From Bartonella sp. M0283 (lineage in GTDB: Bacteria > Pseudomonadota > Alphaproteobacteria > Rhizobiales > Rhizobiaceae): a stretch of DNA of 64,000 nucleotides. Made by a program: the position numbers and the translations under genes. The stretch lies in assembly GCF_016100455.1 (NCBI RefSeq), contig NZ_JACFSK010000001.1:496001-560000 (forward strand). Reading direction: 5' to 3'. Below are positions 56,999-64,000 of this stretch, piece by piece; positions within the stretch are counted from its first letter, which is position 1, and each line of letters begins with the position of its first letter. Under the pieces are notes generated by a model. It saw only the letters and a list, made by a program, of their open reading frames with translations. It searched no databases and was not told the DNA's origin.

Positions 56999-58293
56999 AT
57001 CTGTTAGGTTCAGGACATAACGGATTGCGTAAGACCCGTCTGTTGACAGTGCTTGATATGGGGTCAAGCAAGGTTGTTTGTGTCATTGCGCGTTTGCGCC
57101 CCTTTGACCATATGCAATATCTCCCCGGTCGTACGCACCATATCGAAATATTGGGCTTTGGTGTGCAGCGCTCTCGCGGAATAAAATCCGGCGTTGTGAT
57201 GGACATGGCCGCGGCAGAACAATCTGTTCGCCTTGCAGTCGATGCCGCAGAAAAAATGGCAGGTTTGATTGTCGATTCATTGATTGTCAATTTTTCATCT
57301 GCCCGCTTGAGAAGCGTTGTTGTTCATGGCGAATATGATGTGAGCGGACGTGAAGTCTCTTTGCGTGATGTGCGCTCGGTTCTTGCCAGTGCATCAAGAA
57401 AAGCATTTGCGCTTGATCGCCACATTGTCCATTCGGTTCCGCTCAGCTATTCGCTCGATAGTGAAAAGGGGATTTCGGATCCGATAGGAATGACAGGTAA
57501 TCTGCTTGGTGTGGATGTTCATGTTTTAACGGCAGAAACTGTACCGTTGCGCAATCTTGAGGCCTGTATCAATCGCGCTCATATCAGTGTGGAAGCTATG
57601 GTTGCAACACCATTTGCAAGCGGTCTTGCAGTTCTGGTCGATGATGAGGCCCGTTTGGGGGCTGCATGTATCGACATAGGTGGCGGCACAACTACATTTT
57701 CGGTTTTCTCCGACAATCATTTTGTTCATGCCGATGCTATTCCTGTTGGTGGCAACCATGTCACGCTCGATATCGCACGGGGTTTTTCGATGCCCCTTGA
57801 AGATGCCGAAAGACTGAAAGTTATGCATGGGTCGACACTTCCCGGTGGCGTGGATGACAGACATATGATCAGCATTTCGCCGATCGCAGACGAGCGGAGC
57901 GAAATGCAATATCCTCGTGCTGTTTTGACACGCATTATTCAGGCGCGGGTTGAAGAAATTCTTGAGATGGTACGTGACAGGCTCAATCGTTCAGGGTTCG
58001 GTCATGTTATCGGAAAACGTATTGTGCTGACGGGTGGAGGGAGCCAGCTTACCGGCTTGCCCGAGACAGCACGCAAGATATTGGGACGTAATGTAAGGGT
58101 CGGCCGCCCGCTTGGAGTTTCGGGGTTGCCAACTCTGGCTAAGGGAGCGGCGTTCTCTGCGGTTGTCGGTTTGATGATTTATCCGCAGACGGCAAGTTTC
58201 GAAGAGAAAATTGTTCATACTATCGGTCAACTCAAGACTGGTACGGGGGGACGTTTTCAACGCGTAGGCCAATGGCTGCGCGAGAGTTTTTGA
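56995..58293 (+). CDS. ftsA: Cell division protein FtsA
   Basis: A 432-residue actin-like protein. The phosphate 1 motif is TVLDMGSSKVVCVIARL near residue 18, phosphate 2 is ACIDIGGGTTTFSVF near 224, and the adenosine motif is IVLTGGGSQLTGL near 342. The C-terminal end GRFQRVGQWLRESF fits the amphipathic membrane-targeting helix. It tethers FtsZ to the membrane. ftsZ follows after 69 bases. Confidence 0.97.
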   Translation: MNLLGSGHNGLRKTRLLTVLDMGSSKVVCVIARLRPFDHMQYLPGRTHHIEILGFGVQRSRGIKSGVVMDMAAAEQSVRLAVDAAEKMAGLIVDSLIVNFSSARLRSVVVHGEYDVSGREVSLRDVRSVLASASRKAFALDRHIVHSVPLSYSLDSEKGISDPIGMTGNLLGVDVHVLTAETVPLRNLEACINRAHISVEAMVATPFASGLAVLVDDEARLGAACIDIGGGTTTFSVFSDNHFVHADAIPVGGNHVTLDIARGFSMPLEDAERLKVMHGSTLPGGVDDRHMISISPIADERSEMQYPRAVLTRIIQARVEEILEMVRDRLNRSGFGHVIGKRIVLTGGGSQLTGLPETARKILGRNVRVGRPLGVSGLPTLAKGAAFSAVVGLMIYPQTASFEEKIVHTIGQLKTGTGGRFQRVGQWLRESF

Positions 58294-58362
58294 GTTGTTG
58301 AGTGAAATTTCTAATTTTACCGCTAAGGGCTTTGCGGTGTATTTATTGAGAAGGAAAAGACA

Positions 58363-60141
58363 ATGACAATCAATCTGCACGGGCCAGATATTACAGAATT
58401 GAAGCCACGTATCACTGTTTTCGGTGTGGGTGGTGGCGGCGGTAACGCCGTCAATAATATGATCAATGCCGGCTTGCAGGGCGTTGATTTTGTTGTCGCC
58501 AATACGGATGCCCAGGCATTGACCATGTCGAAGGCAGATCGTGTTATCCAGCTTGGTGCAGCCGTGACCGAAGGTCTTGGTGCCGGTGCACTTCCCGAAG
58601 TCGGGCAGGCTGCGGCAGAAGAATGCCTTGATGAAATTGTCGATCATCTCGGCAATTCCCACATGGTTTTCATTACCTGTGGTATGGGCGGTGGCACCGG
58701 AACCGGTGCAGCACCAGTGGTTGCCCGTGCAGCCAGAGAAAAAGGTATTTTGACTGTCGGTGTCGTGACTAAGCCCTTCCATTTCGAAGGCGCGCGTCGC
58801 ATGAAAACTGCAGAAGCCGGTATTGAAGAATTGCAAAAATGCGTTGATACGCTGATTGTTATTCCAAACCAGAACCTGTTCCGTATTGCCAATGAACAAA
58901 CCACTTTTGCCGATGCGTTCATGATGGCCGATCAGGTGCTTTACTCAGGTGTCGCCTCGATCACCGATTTGATGATCAAAGAAGGCCTTATCAATCTTGA
59001 TTTTGCCGATGTGCGTTCGGTGATGCATGAAATGGGCCGCGCAATGATGGGAACCGGTGAAGCTTCCGGTGAAAACCGCGCTCTTGCAGCCGCAGAAGCT
59101 GCTATTGCCAATCCGCTACTTGATGAAACATCAATGCGTGGTGCTCGCGGCTTGTTGATTTCGATCACCGGTGGACGTGACCTCACATTGTTCGAGGTTG
59201 ACGAAGCAGCAAATCGTATTCGTGAGGAAGTCGATGCCGATGCAAATGTGATCTTTGGTGCGATTGACGACGAATCGCTTGAAGGTGTTATTCGCGTTTC
59301 GGTTGTCGCAACCGGTATCGACCGTGCAAGCGTCGAAGGTGCCGACGCAGATGGTCAGGGAAATCAGATTTCAGGCCCCGCACGCAAGCTCGACAATAAT
59401 TCAATTCCACAGGCCGGCCCGAAGGCTCAACTTTCTGATGCAAAATCGCAGCCCATGGTCGAGGTCATGGAAGCCTTGGAATTGGAAATGAACAGACCTG
59501 TTGAAGAACCTTTCCGTCCGCAGAGCGAAATTTTTAAAGTTCCGTCCTCGAATGCAGGTGCTATTCCGCAACGTGCTAACCCGCAAATCCAGGCTTCGCC
59601 CACGGTTCACGCTCAGGCACAGCAAATGCCGCAAACACCACGCATGCAAGCTCCGCGTATGTCGCAACCGCGTGAGCAAGCTCCGGTGAATATGGAAGCA
59701 ACAGCCCGCGTACTTGACGAGATGACAGAAGTTCCGGCAATGCGTGAAAAACAGGCAGCACCGCAACAACGTCCGGCACCGGTCAGAATGCCTGAACTGC
59801 GCGATTTTCCGTCTGTTGCCCGTGAAAAGGCCAATGCTGCAGCGCATCATCAACAAGCCCAGCAGGGACCACGCAGTCTTTGGCAGAAATTGACGCAAAG
59901 TTTGATCCACCGCGATGAGGAACCGACGGCCCGGCTTGAGCCTGCCCATAAACAAACCCGCGAGCCGGTTCTGCCAAATCAGGAACCGCGCCGTCAGCTG
60001 TCATCCGACGCTGCTGTTTATGCGCCTCGGCGGCAATCGGCTGCTGAACCTCAATCACGTCAGCAACCACAACAACGCCAACCGGTCAGCGAAGAAGATC
60101 AGTTGGAGATTCCGGCTTTCCTGCGCCGTCAGGCAAACTGA
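58363..60141 (+). CDS. ftsZ: Cell division protein FtsZ
   Basis: A 592-residue tubulin homologue, longer than the 383 of E. coli. The GTPase core covers about 1-330, with [11 protein letters not shown] near residue 22 and the signature [17 protein letters not shown] near 107. A Gln/Pro/Ala-rich linker of about 240 residues follows, typical of Rhizobiales. The conserved C-terminal peptide is [10 protein letters not shown], which binds FtsA and other partners. A strong terminator lies 75 bases after the stop. Confidence 0.97.
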   Translation: MTINLHGPDITELKPRITVFGVGGGGGNAVNNMINAGLQGVDFVVANTDAQALTMSKADRVIQLGAAVTEGLGAGALPEVGQAAAEECLDEIVDHLGNSHMVFITCGMGGGTGTGAAPVVARAAREKGILTVGVVTKPFHFEGARRMKTAEAGIEELQKCVDTLIVIPNQNLFRIANEQTTFADAFMMADQVLYSGVASITDLMIKEGLINLDFADVRSVMHEMGRAMMGTGEASGENRALAAAEAAIANPLLDETSMRGARGLLISITGGRDLTLFEVDEAANRIREEVDADANVIFGAIDDESLEGVIRVSVVATGIDRASVEGADADGQGNQISGPARKLDNNSIPQAGPKAQLSDAKSQPMVEVMEALELEMNRPVEEPFRPQSEIFKVPSSNAGAIPQRANPQIQASPTVHAQAQQMPQTPRMQAPRMSQPREQAPVNMEATARVLDEMTEVPAMREKQAAPQQRPAPVRMPELRDFPSVAREKANAAAHHQQAQQGPRSLWQKLTQSLIHRDEEPTARLEPAHKQTREPVLPNQEPRRQLSSDAAVYAPRRQSAAEPQSRQQPQQRQPVSEEDQLEIPAFLRRQAN

Positions 60142-60216
60142 AACCGAAGGTAACAATAAGTCGGCCCCTGTTTGAGAGGTCGACACTATAAAAGCCCCAA
60201 AAACCTTCTCAAAACT

Positions 60217-60246
60217 GCCGCTGTTTTTTAAAACAGCGGCTTTTTT
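60217..60246 (+). terminator. Rho-independent terminator of ftsZ
   Basis: GCCGCTGTTTT and AAAACAGCGGC pair as an 11-base stem, followed by TTTTTT. It ends the ddl-ftsQAZ unit. Confidence 0.88.
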
Positions 60247-61076
60247 GTATATGCGGTTTGCAAATTCTTTTCGTGCACCACAATCCGGCTTTGCGGAAAT
60301 GAAAACGGCGAAAGTGGCGTAACGAGGGATGTCATTTTTGCCTACGAACGTCAAAAGCCTATGAACGAGGTGTGGGCAATTTGCGCTCAAGGAGAGTGAA
60401 TGATCGGCGCTGACGAAGCTTGTGTAATTTGCTTTTGATGAAGAGTGAGTAATGGGCGTTGAAAACATCCGGGCAATTGTCGATCGATATGGATAAATCA
60501 ATAGTCATTCCCGTTATGGTTCATGGTAACAGTTTAAAACTAAGACTGCATTTTTTTGGTCTGTTTTACGAAGCAAAGTGCCTTTGAAAAAAGCGGCTTA
60601 TGTTCTCTGGTGAGACACAATGCGCAAAGCGCCGTTTGATAAAAAGAGTGAACAGCTTTTTTCAGACTACGGATCAATTCCGCATTTCGGTTTGAAAACG
60701 CGAGCACTAAAATCTTGGCACGATGCGAAACTGAAGAACAGCAAAATAGCAGCCTGATAAAACAATTTTGCTGAAAATGTTGGGAATGAATAATTTGGCA
60801 ATTTACAATATTGAACAGGAATAAATTCCGGTGGCGTTTTTAGGGGGGGCAGGAGGCAATGACAAGCAAAACGTGATGATAGACGATAGATCAAAATGGT
60901 GATGATGCGAAAAAAATCGTGTATGACATTTCGGAAATTAACCGTCAAAGTTAGAAATTGCGAGCAATGTCGGTTTGTTTCAAGATCATTGATAAAATTC
61001 GTTATCGAAGATTATCGTTATTAGTGCTATGTGAAGAAAACTATTATAAAATCGAGTAAGGGAAATTCTTTCAACT
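60247..61076. other. Intergenic stretch between ftsZ and lpxC
   Basis: About 830 bases without a recognised gene. Short frames on both strands lack motifs and ribosome sites. The lpxC promoter should lie near 61000-61060, but no clear elements were picked. Confidence 0.45.
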
Positions 61077-61970
61077 ATGGTTGGCAAACATACGAAGTCC
61101 GGTCTTGACCATCATTTCCAATCAACATTGGCAAAAACGGTTATCTTAAGCGGACATGGTGTTCATAGCGGTCTTCCTTCGACCCTCACGATCAGTCCTG
61201 CCGAAGCAGGAACAGGAATCATATTTGTAAGAACTCTACCATCGGGTGAAAAAAAGCGCTTTCATGCTGTTGCCGAAGAAACAGGTAAAACCGACCTTTC
61301 AACAACTTTGGGTACAGGAGCAGTCCGTGTCGAGACAATTGAACATTTGATGGCTGCAATCAACGCCTATAATCTTGATAACCTTGTCATTGAAGTTTCA
61401 AGCAACGAGTTACCTATTCTTGATGGCGGTTCATGGACATATTGCGAGGCGTTCGATAAAGCGGGAATTGTTAATCAAAACGTTAAACGCAAATTCATTC
61501 TTATCAAGAAAAAGGTCAGGATCGAATCGAAAAACGGTTTTGCCGAGTTCGAGCCGTTTGATGGCAGGCGATTTGACGTTTCGATTGAATTTTCAAGCCC
61601 GATTATTGGCAAAAGTTCAATTGTTTTCGATTGTGAACCGGAAGGATTCAAAAAAGAAATTGCCAGAGCGCGCACCTTCGGCTTTTTGAAAGATGTTGAA
61701 ACACTTTGGGCCGCCGGTATGGCTCTCGGCTCGTCTTTGGAAAATTCGATTGTGATCGGTTTTGATGACGATGTCGTCAATCCGGATGGGCTCTATTATG
61801 AAAATGAATTTGTCCGCCATAAATTATTGGATGCGATCGGCGATACGGCAATGACCGGTTCGCCCGTTATCGGCCTTTTCAGGTCATTTCGTGGTGGACA
61901 TGCCTTGAATGCAGGGCTTGTAAAAGCACTACTGGAAGACAAAACCGCATTTGATACAAAAGAATTTTAA
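61077..61970 (+). CDS. lpxC: UDP-3-O-acyl-GlcNAc deacetylase
   Basis: A 297-residue zinc enzyme. The N-terminal block is LSGHGVHSGLPSTLTI, the first zinc His is in ETIEHLMAA near residue 85, and the other zinc ligands (His, Asp) are in FVRHKLLDAIGD near 245. It performs the committed step of lipid A synthesis. It sits alone, with long intergenic spaces on both sides. Confidence 0.97.
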   Translation: MVGKHTKSGLDHHFQSTLAKTVILSGHGVHSGLPSTLTISPAEAGTGIIFVRTLPSGEKKRFHAVAEETGKTDLSTTLGTGAVRVETIEHLMAAINAYNLDNLVIEVSSNELPILDGGSWTYCEAFDKAGIVNQNVKRKFILIKKKVRIESKNGFAEFEPFDGRRFDVSIEFSSPIIGKSSIVFDCEPEGFKKEIARARTFGFLKDVETLWAAGMALGSSLENSIVIGFDDDVVNPDGLYYENEFVRHKLLDAIGDTAMTGSPVIGLFRSFRGGHALNAGLVKALLEDKTAFDTKEF

Positions 61971-62189
61971 TGAATTCGATTGTAATAACTGTTCTTTTCA
62001 GGGATTTGTCATAATTCAGTCTATAAGGAATGATTGACCGATAGAGTAAAAATCGGCTAATTCAATATTAATGTTATAGGTTGATAATGCCGATAACAAC
62101 CTCCCATGACTTCTATTCGGTCTCGATCAAGCGCTGGGTGATGTCTTTTGGGTTTCGATAAACAGGTATGCCGGAAGGCCGGAGAGAGC

Positions 62190-63083
62190 ATGACGAAGTT
62201 GAATTCGTGTTTTATGGATGCTGGAGTAAAAAAATCCACTATCTTGCGTAAAGTCATTATCGGGCTGATGCTTGGCAGCGTATGCCTGACAGCCGGTTGT
62301 TCGAAAAAAGACAAGGATGTCGATCTGACATCTTATGTCGACAAAATCGACCCGCCGGATGTTCTTTATAATCAGGCTCTGGCTAATCTGGATGCCGGCC
62401 GTTTGAGTGAAGCTGCCAAAAAATTCGAGGCGGTTGATCGTCAGCATCCTTACACTGAATGGGCACGCAAGTCTCTTGTTATGGGAGCTTTCACCAATTA
62501 CCGCAAAGGCAATTATGACGAAGCGGTCAATATGGCCAAGCGCTATATTGCTCTTTATCCGACATCCGAGGAAGCCGCTTACGCTTATTACATTATCGGT
62601 CTGTCATATTTCCGGCAGATTCCCGATATTACGCGCGACCAGAAAGATACGAAACGCGCAATTGCTGCCATGCAGGAAGTTGTCGACCGCTATCCTAATT
62701 CGGAATATGTCGATGATGCCAAAACCAAGATACGTTTCGGGCGTGAGCAACTTGCCGGTAAAGAAATGCAGATCGGCCGTTATTATCAGGAACGCAAACA
62801 ATATCTTTCGGCTATCAAGCGTTATCGCACCGTTGTTGAAGAATATTCCAATACGAACCAGATTGAGGAAGCACTCTATCGTTTGACAGAAGCAAACTAT
62901 GCTTTGGGTCTAACATCGGAAGCGCAAACGGCTGCTGCTGTTCTTGGGCAAAACTATCCGGAAAGCAAATGGTATAAGGACGCTTTCAACCTGCTGCAAA
63001 AGGGTGGGGTAGCACCTCAAGAAAATAAAGCCTCGTGGATATCCCGTGCGTTGAACAAAACCGGGCTGAAAAAAGGTTCCTGA
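62190..63083 (+). CDS. bamD: Outer membrane assembly lipoprotein BamD
   Basis: A 297-residue lipoprotein. The signal ends with lipobox LTAGC near residue 38. The mature protein carries TPR-like repeats ([39 protein letters not shown], and others). It works with BamA to insert outer membrane proteins. Start ATG at 62190 has GGAGAG upstream; an earlier in-frame ATG 14 codons away is less well placed. recN follows after six bases. Confidence 0.95.
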   Translation: MTKLNSCFMDAGVKKSTILRKVIIGLMLGSVCLTAGCSKKDKDVDLTSYVDKIDPPDVLYNQALANLDAGRLSEAAKKFEAVDRQHPYTEWARKSLVMGAFTNYRKGNYDEAVNMAKRYIALYPTSEEAAYAYYIIGLSYFRQIPDITRDQKDTKRAIAAMQEVVDRYPNSEYVDDAKTKIRFGREQLAGKEMQIGRYYQERKQYLSAIKRYRTVVEEYSNTNQIEEALYRLTEANYALGLTSEAQTAAAVLGQNYPESKWYKDAFNLLQKGGVAPQENKASWISRALNKTGLKKGS

Positions 63084-63089
63084 TCATAG

Positions 63090-64000
63090 ATGCTTGTACA
63101 GCTTTCGATCCGCGACATCGTTCTGATCGAAAGGCTCGATATCAACTTTGACGCGGGCCTGTCGGTGCTTACCGGTGAAACCGGTGCTGGCAAGTCTATT
63201 CTGCTTGACTCTTTGTCTTTGGCACTTGGGGGGCGTGGGGACGCTTCCCTCGTGCGTCATGGGGCCGAAAGCGGGCAGGTGACGGCCGTTTTTGATGTGC
63301 CGATCGACCATCCAGCCAGAAAACTTATCAAAGAAAATGGCCTTGATGATGAAGGCGATATCATCCTTCGTCGCATCCAGTCTTCGGATGGCCGTTCGCG
63401 AGTTTTTATCAACGATCAGGCGGCAAGCGTTGCTTTGATGCGTGACGTCGGTCACGAGCTTGTCGAAATTCATGGACAACATGCTGATCGGGCGCTTGTC
63501 GATATTGCCTCCCATCGCGATCTTCTTGATGCTTATGGGCGTGTGGATGAAGATCTCAAGGCGGTGAGCGAGCGTTATCGGCACTGGCATAATCTCGAAA
63601 CAACGTTGAAGAAGCATCGCGAAAAAGTTGCGGAAGCTTTGCGTGAGGCGGACTATTTGCGTTCGTCTGTTGAAGAACTGGATAAGCTTAGCCCCGAGGC
63701 AGGCGAAGAAGAAAGCTTGGCAATCCGGCGTACCGATATGATGAAAGCCGAAAAAATTGCAGGCGACATCAATGAGGCCGGAGATATGTTGAATGGGGCA
63801 CAATCACCGGTTCCGGTTTTGGCAAATCTCGTCCGACGTCTCGAACGAAAAATTCCTGAAGCGGAAGAGCTTGTCAAACCGATCGTCGATTCAATTGATA
63901 ATGCGCTTGAAGCTTTGGGTCTTGCACAAGATAGCGTTGATGCAGCCATGAGCGCTCTCGATTTTGACCCACAAGAATTAAGCAATGTCGAAGAACGGTT
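63090..64000 (+). CDS. recN: DNA repair protein RecN (3' end cut off by window edge)
   Basis: The first 303 codons are visible. Walker A is GETGAGKSILLDSL near residue 30, and EIHGQHADRALVD near 128 is typical of RecN. A coiled coil begins near 160 (ERYRHWHNLETTLKKHREKV). It is an SMC-like ATPase that acts at double-strand breaks. It starts six bases after bamD, so the two are cotranscribed. Confidence 0.95.
   Translation, partial: MLVQLSIRDIVLIERLDINFDAGLSVLTGETGAGKSILLDSLSLALGGRGDASLVRHGAESGQVTAVFDVPIDHPARKLIKENGLDDEGDIILRRIQSSDGRSRVFINDQAASVALMRDVGHELVEIHGQHADRALVDIASHRDLLDAYGRVDEDLKAVSERYRHWHNLETTLKKHREKVAEALREADYLRSSVEELDKLSPEAGEEESLAIRRTDMMKAEKIAGDINEAGDMLNGAQSPVPVLANLVRRLERKIPEAEELVKPIVDSIDNALEALGLAQDSVDAAMSALDFDPQELSNVEER

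Noticed and set aside
1..64000. tRNA genes, CRISPR arrays, insertion sequences and prophage
   Set aside because: I looked for T-loop words, regular spaced repeats, transposase motifs and integrase motifs by eye and found none; a tRNAscan or IS search would settle it.

Overview
The window looks like a chromosome segment of an alphaproteobacterium of the order Hyphomicrobiales (Rhizobiales). The gene order rsmH-ftsL-ftsI-murEF-mraY-murD-ftsW-murGCB-ddl-ftsQAZ-lpxC-bamD-recN, the long FtsZ linker, the LABN/GT2/GT39 envelope genes and the ArsR-methyltransferase gene beside metF all fit this order. The moderate GC content (judged by eye) and a small genome style with several freshly broken genes suggest a Bartonella-like host-associated bacterium. 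A honey-bee-gut Bartonella relative is my best guess. It is an inference; no marker here proves it.

Region 1 (1-14.5 kb) is a catabolic island for an aromatic acid that passes through homogentisate. On the minus strand lie an aldehyde dehydrogenase (cut by the window edge), a DUF2783 small protein with an FAD hydroxylase, and a metallo-beta-lactamase-fold protein. maiA, fahA and hmgA follow. Two MarR regulators are interleaved, each divergent from its neighbour. On the plus strand an aromatic acid:H+ symporter precedes scoA, scoB and a thiolase. Together they can take homogentisate to fumarate and two acetyl-CoA. No 4-hydroxyphenylpyruvate dioxygenase is present, so homogentisate probably comes from the hydroxylase pair, which resembles 3-hydroxyphenylacetate 6-hydroxylase.

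Region 2 (15-24 kb) holds a Pro-rich membrane protein, a lipid-carrier glycosyltransferase set (GT2, LABN, GT39) with ugd, and pncA. It also has a gene broken by an in-frame TGA and two small unknown proteins. Region 3 (24-33 kb) holds ettA, tam, a frameshifted ankyrin pseudogene, an L,D-transpeptidase lipoprotein with a CtrA-like box, a DUF2293 protein, and the ArsR-methyltransferase/metF pair with a perfect palindromic operator.

Region 4 (33-39.5 kb) has a candidate intergenic sRNA and a group of cell-wall hydrolases (MltB-type transglycosylase, GH25 muramidase, amidase) with a TerB-DnaJ protein, then RNase P RNA (rnpB). Region 5 (39.6-64 kb) starts with mntH, which has a palindrome over its promoter, and continues with the full dcw division and cell-wall cluster. 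No mraZ lies before rsmH. A terminator-like hairpin separates murD and ftsW, and a 750-base gene-free gap separates murB and ddl. lpxC, bamD and a recN gene cut by the window end follow.

I found no tRNA, rRNA operon, CRISPR array, intact insertion sequence or prophage. The strongest candidates for new biology are the hydroxylase/DUF2783/MBL set feeding homogentisate, the orphan sRNA, and the regulatory structures before the aromatic transporter and mntH. All of these rest on sequence reading only.
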